Shown piece after piece: positions 1 to 5,061 of a stretch of DNA of 5,061 nt (its first letter is position 1; each line of letters starts with the position of its first letter). The DNA is from an uncultured Ruminococcus sp. GTDB taxonomy: Bacteria > Bacillota > Clostridia > Oscillospirales > Acutalibacteraceae. A program made the translations under genes and the position numbers. The notes below the pieces were generated by a model. It was not told the origin of the DNA. It saw only the letters and a program-made list of their open reading frames with translations, and did no database searches. Where the stretch lies: contig CALBHM010000286.1 of assembly GCA_937892835.1 (NCBI GenBank), positions 1 through 5,061 on the forward strand, in the 5' to 3' direction.

Positions 1-939
1 AACCCATCCAAGCTCTTCCGTAGCCTTTGTCGGGTCGGAATATACGGTTGCAAGGTCACCGGGACGACGTGGAACGATCTCGTACTTAATCTCTTTTCCA
101 CTCGCCTTTTCAAAAGCCTTTACAACGTCAAGAACACTGTAGCCGACGCCCGTTCCGAGGTTGTAGATGCAAACACCCTTTGACGAAGCGATCTTTTCAA
201 CCGCCTTGATGTGGCCGAGTGCAAGGTCAACAACGTGAATATAATCACGAACGCCCGTGCCGTCGGGAGTGTCATAATCATTGCCAAAAACGTTGAGATG
301 ATCCAGCTTGCCGACTGCAACCTGAGTTATATAAGGCATGAGATTATTCGGAATTCCGTTCGGGTTCTCACCGATACGTCCGCTCTCGTGTGCGCCGATA
401 GGATTGAAATAACGGAGAAGCGCAACGCTCCAATCGTTATCCGAGGTATAAAGATCCTGAAGTATAAGCTCAATCATGTACTTTGTTGTACCATAGGGAT
501 TGGTCGTGCCGCCGATTTTCATTGTTTCATTAAGCGGTGACGGATTGTTCATTCCGTAAACGGTGGCCGATGAGCTGAAAACAATTCTCTTGCAGCCTGC
601 GTCACGCATAGCTTCACAAAGCGTTACCGTTCCGCCGACGTTGTTTTCATAATATTCAAGCGGCTTTCTGACACTCTCGCCGACAGCCTTGAGTCCTGCG
701 AAATGAATTACAGCATCAATCTTGTTCTCGGCAAAAACCTTGTCAAGACCCTCACGATCCCTGACATCGCACTCGCAGAAGGTGAAATCCTTTCCTGTAA
801 GCTCTTTAATTCTCTTAAGCACCTCGGGAGAGCTGTTATAGAAGTTATCAAGAATAACTACCTCATAGCCTGCATTGAGCAATTCAACGCATGTGTGAGA
901 GCCGATATAACCTGCTCCGCCTGTTACCAAAATTTTCAT
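1..939 (-). CDS. galE: UDP-glucose 4-epimerase GalE (C-terminus cut by window edge)
   Basis: This cytoplasmic NAD-dependent enzyme interconverts UDP-glucose and UDP-galactose (Leloir pathway, precursors for surface glycans). Reading the minus strand from ATG 939-937 gives 313 codons open to base 1; E. coli GalE has 338 residues, so about 25 are missing. Visible: the Rossmann dinucleotide motif GGAGYIGSH at residues 7-15, FAGLKAVGES at 80-89, SSSATVYG at 122-129 with catalytic Ser124, and the YxxxK pair Tyr149/Lys153 in NPYGTTK. LLRYFNPIGAHESG, GIPNNLMPYI and DGTGVRDYIHV follow, all matching GalE almost residue for residue. Numbering matches E. coli GalE with no gaps through the active site. 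The start is supported by a GAGGGTG ribosome site just upstream. Residue 299, which limits substrate size in E. coli (Tyr), is Val here, so UDP-GlcNAc/GalNAc may also be used (inference). It is transcribed away from rsmA. Confidence 0.97.
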   Translation of the reverse strand, partial: MKILVTGGAGYIGSHTCVELLNAGYEVVILDNFYNSSPEVLKRIKELTGKDFTFCECDVRDREGLDKVFAENKIDAVIHFAGLKAVGESVRKPLEYYENNVGGTVTLCEAMRDAGCKRIVFSSSATVYGMNNPSPLNETMKIGGTTNPYGTTKYMIELILQDLYTSDNDWSVALLRYFNPIGAHESGRIGENPNGIPNNLMPYITQVAVGKLDHLNVFGNDYDTPDGTGVRDYIHVVDLALGHIKAVEKIASSKGVCIYNLGTGVGYSVLDVVKAFEKASGKEIKYEIVPRRPGDLATVYSDPTKATEELGWV

Positions 940-952
940 AAAATCACCCTCA

Positions 953-988
953 TTGACAAAATTTATCATATACTGTAATATTATATAT
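953..988 (+). promoter_or_regulatory. Predicted rsmA promoter
   Basis: A perfect TTGACA -35 box (953-958) is followed after 17 bp by TAATAT (976-981), a 4/6 match to the -10 consensus preceded directly by TG. Transcription would begin near 988, leaving a leader of about 39 nt. The -35 box lies inside the predicted galE leader. The weak -10 makes this less certain than the opposing galE promoter. Confidence 0.5.
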
Positions 989-1008
989 GGTTTCAATTCA
1001 AAATGCAA
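973..1008 (-). promoter_or_regulatory. Predicted galE promoter
   Basis: Read on the minus strand, a TTGCAT -35 box (1008-1003) is followed after exactly 17 bp by a perfect TATAAT -10 box (985-980). The expected start is near 973, giving a leader of about 34 nt with the GAGGGTG ribosome site before ATG 939. The -10 box overlaps the -10 of the predicted rsmA promoter by two bases. Confidence 0.65.
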
Positions 1009-1014
1009 TATTTT

Positions 1015-1022
1015 AAAGAGGT
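1015..1022 (+). promoter_or_regulatory. Ribosome binding site fixing the rsmA start
   Basis: AAAGAGGT ends four bases before ATG 1027. An in-frame ATG at 1003 would place this site inside the coding region and has no ribosome site of its own, so 1027 is the better start. Confidence 0.8.
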
Positions 1023-1026
1023 ATTT

Positions 1027-1887
1027 ATGAATAATTTATCAGATATAAGCGTAATTAAATCCGTATTGAGCCGTCATGGCTTCACTTTTTCCAAGGCACT
1101 CGGCCAGAACTTTATAATCAACCCCGGCGTTTGCCCGAGAATTGCCGAGGAAGGCGGAGCAAGAGAGGGCGTCGGCGTGCTTGAGGTCGGCGCAGGAATC
1201 GGCGTGCTTACAGCTGAGCTTGCCAAGCGTGCGGACAAGGTTGTTTGCGTTGAGCTTGACACAAGACTTTTGCCCGTGCTTGATGAAACACTCGGTGAAT
1301 TCGACAATGTTAAAATAATCAATGGCGATATACTTAAGGTTGACCTTCATAAAATTCTTGAAGAGGAATTCGGTGACATGCCGGTTGTTGTTTGCGCCAA
1401 CCTCCCCTATTATATTACCTCCCCCGTTATCATGCGATTGCTCGAAAGCAAACTGAGAATCGAATCAGTTACGGTAATGGTTCAAAAGGAGGCGGCTGTC
1501 AGGCTTTGCGCCGACGTCGGCTCGAGAGATTCGGGAGCGGTCACAGTTGCCGTTAATTATTACGCCGAAGCGCAGAAGCTTTTCGACGTTTCAAGAGGTT
1601 CATTTATGCCCTCACCGAATGTCGACAGCGCAGTTATCAGACTTGATATTCTGAAAAATCCGCCGATTGAGGTCAGCGACGAGAAATTCTTCTTCTCCAT
1701 GGTAAAGGCGGCGTTCAGTCAGCGCAGAAAGACGGCATCAAACGGAATAAGCGCAGGCACGGGAGTCCCGAAACCGACGGTTATCGAAGCGATTGAGGCC
1801 GCAGGTCTCTCCCCCACCGTCCGAGCCGAAGCCCTGACAATGGAGCAGCTCGGTGAGCTTTGCGAGGAGCTGAAAAAGCGAGCATAA
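1027..1887 (+). CDS. rsmA: 16S rRNA (adenine(1518)-N6/adenine(1519)-N6)-dimethyltransferase RsmA/KsgA
   Basis: The enzyme dimethylates two adjacent adenines in the loop of helix 45 near the 3' end of 16S rRNA, using S-adenosylmethionine, as a late step and checkpoint in 30S subunit assembly. The 286-residue product has the usual family length. Visible in order: the N-terminal KALGQNFI block (23-30), SAM motif I EVGAGIGVLT (53-62), acidic Glu76 in VELD, Asp101 in the NGD turn, catalytic motif IV NLPYYI (125-130), FMPSPNVDSAV (193-203), and the C-terminal-domain signature AFSQRRKT (229-236). In its absence most bacteria become resistant to kasugamycin. In many Firmicutes it follows the 5S maturase gene rnmV; here the upstream neighbour is divergent galE, so it appears to be transcribed alone. 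The start is set by the AAAGAGGT site at 1015-1022. Confidence 0.97.
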   Translation: MNNLSDISVIKSVLSRHGFTFSKALGQNFIINPGVCPRIAEEGGAREGVGVLEVGAGIGVLTAELAKRADKVVCVELDTRLLPVLDETLGEFDNVKIINGDILKVDLHKILEEEFGDMPVVVCANLPYYITSPVIMRLLESKLRIESVTVMVQKEAAVRLCADVGSRDSGAVTVAVNYYAEAQKLFDVSRGSFMPSPNVDSAVIRLDILKNPPIEVSDEKFFFSMVKAAFSQRRKTASNGISAGTGVPKPTVIEAIEAAGLSPTVRAEALTMEQLGELCEELKKRA

Positions 1888-1957
1888 AAAAACAACATAA
1901 TCCCCTTAATGCAAACACTTGAAAATTGTTTCAAGAATGCTTTAGGGGGATTATGTT
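1886..1957 (-). terminator. Long hairpin terminator between convergent genes, strongest for the minus strand
   Basis: Bases 1894-1905 (AACATAATCCCC) pair perfectly with 1946-1957. Pairing continues inward: 1906-1909 with 1942-1945 (one G-U pair), 1911-1913 with 1938-1940, and a 7-bp apical stem, 1918-1924 with 1929-1935, closing a four-base loop. Read on the minus strand the hairpin is followed one base later by seven Ts (1892-1886), a classic intrinsic terminator for the membrane gene ending at 1998. In the plus direction only TTAATAAATC follows, so termination of rsmA there is likely weaker. The run of Ts overlaps the rsmA stop codon. Confidence 0.8.
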
Positions 1958-1997
1958 TAATAAATCAATCTTATATTTTTTGACATCATTTTTATCG

Positions 1998-2819
1998 TTA
2001 AACCAAAGCAGGCTGTTTTTTCTCCGCTTTCTTAACGTCAAAAAGACTTGTGAAATTAACAAGGAACAGGAGTAAATATGTTGCCCACATCGGAAGACTT
2101 TCGATAACGCCGTCCTTGCCGACCGTTGCGAGAAGAACAAGCATTGCAACAAGAACCGCACAGAAAATAACGGTCAGAGCAATAAATTTTTTGTTCTTCG
2201 TTTTTGCCATGTGCAAGAGGAACATGACGATCGGAGCGGCACAGCAGAACGCAAACACAAGCGCACCCGTCCAATGCGACATACATCTCAGCGACGTGAG
2301 AATAAGCTCCTCGCCTGCCGACGGAACATTGATAGTGACAAACATTGCCGCACAGCCGACCGAGCCGCTTATGATGCCGCCCTTGTTGCTGTAGCCGAAC
2401 TTGCGATACATATAAATTGTATTTACAAAAATCGAAATCGGTGCAAAAATGCCCCACATCTTGAAATGCCACGGATATTCAAGGCCTATCATACTGGCTG
2501 TGAACTCAAACGGATTCTTGAAAAATCCGTACCATGTGATAAAGACACAGCCGAAAATCAGACTTATAAGTGCAAACACTTTATCGCCCTTACCAAGCTT
2601 ACCGTAAAGGTATCTGTTGAGTAGAAATATGTAAAGAAGCATTATCACGCATGAGCCTGCAACCCAGATCGGGTAATAAATCGGCTTGAGAATTCCGGTA
2701 TCTGCGGCAGGATAGGTGTCCGCTTTCATGAAGAAGCACATCCAGACCGCATAAATCGCAGTGAAAACAAGCCACATTATTGAATAGCCTTTAGAAATTT
2801 TCATATTATTTTTTGACAT
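1998..2819 (-). CDS. Unidentified polytopic membrane protein, 273 aa
   Basis: I do not recognise the family. The product has about seven or eight hydrophobic segments, roughly at residues 12-30, 49-67, 82-100, 120-137, 147-164, 183-203, 212-232 and 243-260. Short basic loops (YGKLGKGDK near 72-80, KTKNKK near 206-211) and a lysine-rich C-terminal tail (KKAEKK, 263-268) suggest these parts face the cytoplasm. There is no cleavable signal peptide, enzyme motif or transporter signature that I can name. Residues near the start of segment 6, around SAGEEL (167-172) and CMSHW (179-183), are the most polar part of the core and could be functional (inference). The start ATG 2819 sits seven bases after AAGGAGGG; an in-frame ATG at 2849 lacks a ribosome site and lies upstream of the predicted transcription start. 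It follows tadA on the same strand but seems to have its own promoter. Confidence 0.85.
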   Translation of the reverse strand: MSKNNMKISKGYSIMWLVFTAIYAVWMCFFMKADTYPAADTGILKPIYYPIWVAGSCVIMLLYIFLLNRYLYGKLGKGDKVFALISLIFGCVFITWYGFFKNPFEFTASMIGLEYPWHFKMWGIFAPISIFVNTIYMYRKFGYSNKGGIISGSVGCAAMFVTINVPSAGEELILTSLRCMSHWTGALVFAFCCAAPIVMFLLHMAKTKNKKFIALTVIFCAVLVAMLVLLATVGKDGVIESLPMWATYLLLFLVNFTSLFDVKKAEKKQPALV

Positions 2820-2864
2820 AAAAAATCCCTCCTTAATCAAATTATACATGAAAGGAGGGATTTT
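2820..2864 (-). terminator. Inverted repeat after tadA: probable terminator that also hides the next gene's ribosome site
   Basis: Bases 2822-2834 and 2852-2864 are perfect 13-bp reverse complements separated by 17 bases. In the minus direction the 3' arm ends in six Ts (2825-2820), giving an intrinsic-terminator shape eight bases after the tadA stop codon. The T run abuts the ATG of the downstream gene. The stem is only moderately GC-rich (TCCCTCC core) and the loop is large, so termination may be partial. Confidence 0.65.
2827..2834 (-). promoter_or_regulatory. Ribosome binding site of the 273-aa membrane protein
   Basis: AAGGAGGG, a near-perfect anti-16S match, lies seven bases before ATG 2819 and decides that start over the in-frame ATG at 2849. 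It is wholly contained in the 3' arm of the inverted repeat 2822-2864, so in a longer transcript it would be base-paired. Confidence 0.85.
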
Positions 2865-2869
2865 GACAA
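2834..2869 (-). promoter_or_regulatory. Predicted promoter of the 273-aa membrane protein, lying inside a hairpin
   Basis: On the minus strand TTGTCA (2869-2864, 5/6 to consensus) is followed after exactly 17 bp by a perfect TATAAT (2846-2841). Counting seven bases on, transcription should begin at about 2834, which is the first base of AAGGAGGG. The mRNA would then have a leader of only about 15 nt, nearly all of it Shine-Dalgarno plus a T run before ATG 2819. The promoter overlaps the inverted repeat at 2822-2864. Confidence 0.7.
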
Positions 2870-2872
2870 CTA

Positions 2873-3322
2873 TTATTTTTTTCTGAGCTTTTTAAAGAAA
2901 TCCGAGAGCAAGGCTGCACATTCATCCTGCATAACCCCCGAGACGACCTCAGGCTTATGATTATAAGGAAGCGAGAACAAATTGACCACGCTGCCGCATG
3001 AACCCGCTTTATAATCCGATGCACCGTAAACGAGCCGCTTTATTCTGCTGTTGATGATAGCCCCCGTGCACATCGGGCACGGTTCAAGCGTAACATACAT
3101 ATCGCACTGCCAGAGCCGCCAGCCGCCTAAAGTTCGGCACGCCTCGTTTATCGCTTCAATCTCAGCATGTGCAAGCGCATTTTTGCTTATCTCACGGCGG
3201 TTTCTGCCTGTTCCGACAATTTTGCCGTCAATTACAACGACCGCTCCGACAGGAACCTCGCCTTCATCAGCCGCTTCCCTAGCAAGGGCGATAGCCTGTT
3301 TCATAAAATATTCGTCATTCAT
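2873..3322 (-). CDS. tadA: tRNA-specific adenosine-34 deaminase TadA
   Basis: This zinc enzyme deaminates the wobble adenosine A34 to inosine in tRNA-Arg(ACG), allowing one tRNA to read several CGN codons; it is normally essential in bacteria. The 149-residue product matches the usual length. Visible: an N-terminal helix (MKQAIALAREAADEGEVP), VPVGAVVV (23-30), the zinc and proton-shuttle motif HAE with His52 and Glu54, and the PCxxC motif PCPMC (81-85) with Cys82 and Cys85 as the other zinc ligands. TLEPCPMCTGAI and VYGASDYKAG are typical of TadA rather than of cytidine or guanine deaminases. AAAGGG lies eight bases before the start ATG. It begins 24 bp after the CPBP gene, with no promoter or terminator visible between, so the two are probably co-transcribed. 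In many Firmicutes tadA lies near dnaX and the SRP RNA gene; neither is visible here. Confidence 0.96.
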   Translation of the reverse strand: MNDEYFMKQAIALAREAADEGEVPVGAVVVIDGKIVGTGRNRREISKNALAHAEIEAINEACRTLGGWRLWQCDMYVTLEPCPMCTGAIINSRIKRLVYGASDYKAGSCGSVVNLFSLPYNHKPEVVSGVMQDECAALLSDFFKKLRKK

Positions 3323-3346
3323 TTTCTTCGCCCTTTCTCAAAACTA

Positions 3347-4525
3347 TTATTTCAGCGGAAGCACCATAACAAAATACATTATAAAGAATGTTACAATAAC
3401 CGTTATTGCTATTGAAAAATTGTACATTGGATTTTTTGTGATTCTTGTATCCTTTCTTGCATTCATTGAGCCTTTGATAAGGAAAAAAGCAATCAACGCA
3501 ACCATCGCAACGGTGAAAAGAACTCCGCCGGCCGATGTGATGCTCGTGAACGAAAGCGAGGTAAAGAGTGAAATCAAAAGCGAAATAACAACTGACGGAG
3601 TGCAGAAAACGGTTGAATATTTCAGCGAGCTTCCAATCTCGTCGTTCGTTTTTGCCAATCTCTGCGGTTTCAGCCTCATAAAGAGGATAAATGCAATTAT
3701 GCCGAGAACAAGAATTGCACCCTCAATCGCATAGAAGAAGAACATATCTTCTTCCGAATGATTTGTGTAGTAAATCGAAATTATCGTTGCCGAAAGATTA
3801 TTAAGGCAGTGAATCGCAACCGACGTCCAAATCGAATTCGTAATAATTGCAAAATAGCCGAGTGCAAGACCTGCGATAAATGCAAACGGAATCTGCACCA
3901 TGTTGCCGTGGAGAGCGGCAAAAAGAACCGCAGAAACAACTATCGCAAATTTATCGCCGTATTTTCTCAACGGCTGCATTACAACGCCCCTCATTGCGAA
4001 CTCCTCAACCAGCGGAGGAATTACGGCGTAAGCGACTATCTGCAAGAAATAGCCCATCGGCGTGTTTGCGTCAAGTACGTCCGGCTTTTCAAAGTCAACA
4101 CCTGCCGCACTGACAAAGGCAGAGATAAACGACGTCGCTCTGTCGCCGATTGAGCAGACCAAAAGCCCCGTAAAGACAGAAAACAGGAAAAGCTCCTTTG
4201 ATTTCGGCAAGTCGAAAATATCAACACAGTTGCGTTCCTCACGGTTATACAAGGCATAGACCAACACAAACGGAAGGAGAACATAAACAAGCGGAGCAAT
4301 CGCACTAATGCCCGTTTGAAAAAGTGCATCCGATTCATAAAGGGAATACAAGCCGAATATTTGCAGCAATGCGGCAACGGCATACTGCATCAGCGTGAAG
4401 CAAATCATTCCGCAGCCGATAACGAAGCCAAGTCGGCGAAGCTGTTTAACCTTAGTATCAATTAACGGATTATATCCGCCGAACATATTATAAAGGTTTT
4501 GATAATACGAATATTGATTATCCAT
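3347..4525 (-). CDS. CPBP-family intramembrane metalloprotease-like protein (CAAX protease/bacteriocin-processing family), 392 aa
   Basis: The central part carries the three CPBP (Abi, Rce1-like) motifs: EEFAMRG with Glu174, Glu175 and Arg179; FAALH with Phe202 and His206; and HCLNN with His239 and Asn243. In this family these residues form the active site within the membrane, so an active protease is plausible. Known roles range from prenyl-protein processing to bacteriocin maturation or immunity; the substrate here is unknown. Around 11 hydrophobic segments are visible. Two parts fall outside the domain: a soluble Tyr/Asn-rich N-terminal tail (about 1-30), and a C-terminal extension of about 100 residues (290-392) with two or three further membrane segments separated by a basic loop near 351-365. 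AAAAGAGGTG lies five bases before ATG 4525, and a strong promoter precedes it. It heads a probable two-gene unit with tadA. No bacteriocin precursor or peptide ORF was seen nearby. Confidence 0.93.
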   Translation of the reverse strand: MDNQYSYYQNLYNMFGGYNPLIDTKVKQLRRLGFVIGCGMICFTLMQYAVAALLQIFGLYSLYESDALFQTGISAIAPLVYVLLPFVLVYALYNREERNCVDIFDLPKSKELFLFSVFTGLLVCSIGDRATSFISAFVSAAGVDFEKPDVLDANTPMGYFLQIVAYAVIPPLVEEFAMRGVVMQPLRKYGDKFAIVVSAVLFAALHGNMVQIPFAFIAGLALGYFAIITNSIWTSVAIHCLNNLSATIISIYYTNHSEEDMFFFYAIEGAILVLGIIAFILFMRLKPQRLAKTNDEIGSSLKYSTVFCTPSVVISLLISLFTSLSFTSITSAGGVLFTVAMVALIAFFLIKGSMNARKDTRITKNPMYNFSIAITVIVTFFIMYFVMVLPLK

Positions 4526-4548
4526 ATTGCACCTCTTTTCGATATTTA

Positions 4549-4584
4549 TTTATACATTATATCCTATAATTGCATATTTATCAA
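4549..4584 (-). promoter_or_regulatory. Predicted promoter of the CPBP gene and tadA
   Basis: On the minus strand TTGATA (4584-4579, 5/6) is followed after 17 bp by a perfect TATAAT (4561-4556). The expected start is near 4549, giving a leader of about 24 nt containing the AAAAGAGGTG ribosome site. It is the only convincing promoter upstream of the CPBP-tadA pair. Confidence 0.7.
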
Positions 4585-4637
4585 GGCGGTAAACTGTTAA
4601 CTTTTTGAAAACAAATTAATACATAGAAATATATATC

Positions 4638-4673
4638 TTGTTTTTTGTGTGATTTTAATGTATAATGTGATTT
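4638..4673 (+). promoter_or_regulatory. Predicted promoter of the gene starting at 4697
   Basis: TTGTTT (4638-4643, 4/6) is followed after 17 bp by a perfect TATAAT (4661-4666) with TG two bases before it. Transcription would start near 4673, leaving about 24 nt of leader with the ribosome site AAGGAGAT at 4683-4690. It is back-to-back with the CPBP promoter without overlap; the stretch between them (about 4585-4637) is AT-rich and shows no clear operator. Confidence 0.65.
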
Positions 4674-4696
4674 ACACTATTCAAGGAGATGGTTCA

Positions 4697-5061
4697 ATGG
4701 ATCCCATTAAGGTAGATTTTACCGGCGGCGGAGCGGAGAAAGGCCCCGACAAAAAGACCGGTATTGTTATCCCTCCCGAGAAAAAGGGACTTAAAATCGT
4801 AATCAACATCATTTTGACAGCCATATTCGGCGGCATTTTCTATTATTTCATGCTTCCGGTTATGAACTTCAAGGATATCAAAATGTATATTTTCTTCGGC
4901 GCAATCGCCGTTGTTTACTGCGCAATCAACTATGTTACCAGCGGTGCGCTGAAAACTCCCGATTATGCACCGTATGCAAAGAAATCCTCGCTTATTCCGA
5001 AAATTCTCATCGGCGTTCTTGCGGCGATCGTTCTTGTAGGATTTCTCGTTTCGTCGGTATT
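4697..5061 (+). CDS. Unidentified membrane protein, N-terminal part (runs off the window)
   Basis: An open frame of 121 codons plus two bases runs from ATG 4697 to the window end with no stop, preceded by a strong AAGGAGAT site and a promoter. The first 31 or so residues are hydrophilic and rich in Gly, Lys and Pro (MDPIKVDFTGGG; IPPEKKG), with no signal-peptide cleavage site, so this tail is probably cytoplasmic. Three membrane segments follow at about 33-54, 63-81 and 100-121, separated by short loops (MNFKDIK; LKTPDYAPYAKK). The third begins just before the window edge, so a larger domain may lie beyond. I do not recognise the family and assign no function. Codon use and GC resemble the neighbours, so there is no sign of transfer. 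Confidence 0.85.
   Translation, partial: MDPIKVDFTGGGAEKGPDKKTGIVIPPEKKGLKIVINIILTAIFGGIFYYFMLPVMNFKDIKMYIFFGAIAVVYCAINYVTSGALKTPDYAPYAKKSSLIPKILIGVLAAIVLVGFLVSSV

Noticed and set aside
211..978. Plus-strand open frames of 109 and 91 codons (211-540 and 703-978)
   Set aside because: They lie antisense to galE, whose minus-strand reading is an excellent family match; the proteins have no recognisable features.
1003..1026. In-frame upstream ATG extending RsmA by eight residues (MQYFKEVF)
   Set aside because: It has no ribosome site, the AAAGAGGT site at 1015-1022 would fall inside it, and family alignment favours the start at 1027.
1888..1997. Possible small mobile element or MITE, given terminal inverted repeats AACATAATCCCC
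   Set aside because: No target-site duplication is visible, and the T run and position between convergent genes fit a terminator better; only one copy is in the window.
2050..2624. Open frames of 114-138 codons overlapping the 273-aa membrane gene (2050-2394 plus, 2211-2624 plus, 2056-2472 minus)
   Set aside because: They are shadows in other frames. They are rich in Arg, Cys and His with no ribosome sites, whereas the 1998-2819 frame has regular membrane segments and full expression signals.
2820..2849. In-frame upstream ATG extending the membrane protein by ten residues
   Set aside because: It has no ribosome site and lies upstream of the predicted transcription start; the added codons are the ribosome-site region itself. 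It is kept only as a possible start on read-through mRNA.
3051..3734. Plus-strand open frame of 227 codons across the tadA/CPBP junction
   Set aside because: It is antisense to two well-supported genes and covers the intergenic gap; no ribosome site, and its hydrophobic stretches mirror the CPBP membrane segments.
3758..4383. Other open frames within the CPBP gene (3758-4153 plus, 3880-4113 plus, 4036-4383 minus)
   Set aside because: They have Arg/Cys-rich, low-complexity translations and no start signals, and overlap the motif-bearing CPBP frame entirely.
4585..4637. Possible operator or riboswitch between the divergent CPBP and 4697 promoters
   Set aside because: It is only AT-rich, with a short GTTAAC palindrome near 4595-4602; there is no extended dyad or conserved aptamer pattern, and the leaders are too short for a riboswitch.

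Overview
The window looks like chromosomal housekeeping DNA from a low- to mid-GC Gram-positive bacterium. Strong AGGAGG-type ribosome binding sites, sigma-A-like promoters with 17-bp spacers, AT-rich intergenic gaps and the character of the proteins all suggest a Clostridia member, perhaps of the Ruminococcus/Oscillospiraceae kind. The taxonomic guess is inference. No phage, transposon, CRISPR, toxin-antitoxin or rRNA/tRNA signature was seen.

Layout, left to right. (1) 1-939, minus: galE, UDP-glucose 4-epimerase, missing only its C-terminal tail at the window edge. (2) 940-1026: an 87-bp divergent gap whose two predicted promoters overlap at their -10 boxes. (3) 1027-1887, plus: rsmA (ksgA), the 16S rRNA adenine dimethyltransferase. 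(4) 1888-1997: a convergent gap with a long hairpin that terminates best in the minus direction. (5) 1998-2819, minus: an unidentified 273-residue polytopic membrane protein. (6) 2820-2872: a compact junction holding a 13-bp perfect inverted repeat, a promoter inside it, and the Shine-Dalgarno of gene 5 on its 3' arm. (7) 2873-3322, minus: tadA, tRNA adenosine-34 deaminase. (8) 3347-4525, minus: a CPBP-family intramembrane protease-like protein, probably co-transcribed with tadA (24-bp gap). (9) 4526-4696: a divergent gap with one promoter for each direction. (10) 4697 to the window end, plus: the start of an unidentified membrane protein.

The genes do not form one pathway. galE serves sugar-nucleotide metabolism, rsmA and tadA serve ribosome maturation and tRNA decoding, and the three membrane proteins have no clear link to these. 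No evident new multi-gene system was found. The most interesting structure is the tadA/membrane-gene junction at 2820-2869. There the predicted transcription start falls on the first base of the hairpin's 3' arm, so the gene's own mRNA would carry a free ribosome site, while read-through mRNA from tadA would hide it or terminate. A second point is a valine at the GalE position that controls whether the enzyme accepts N-acetylated sugars.
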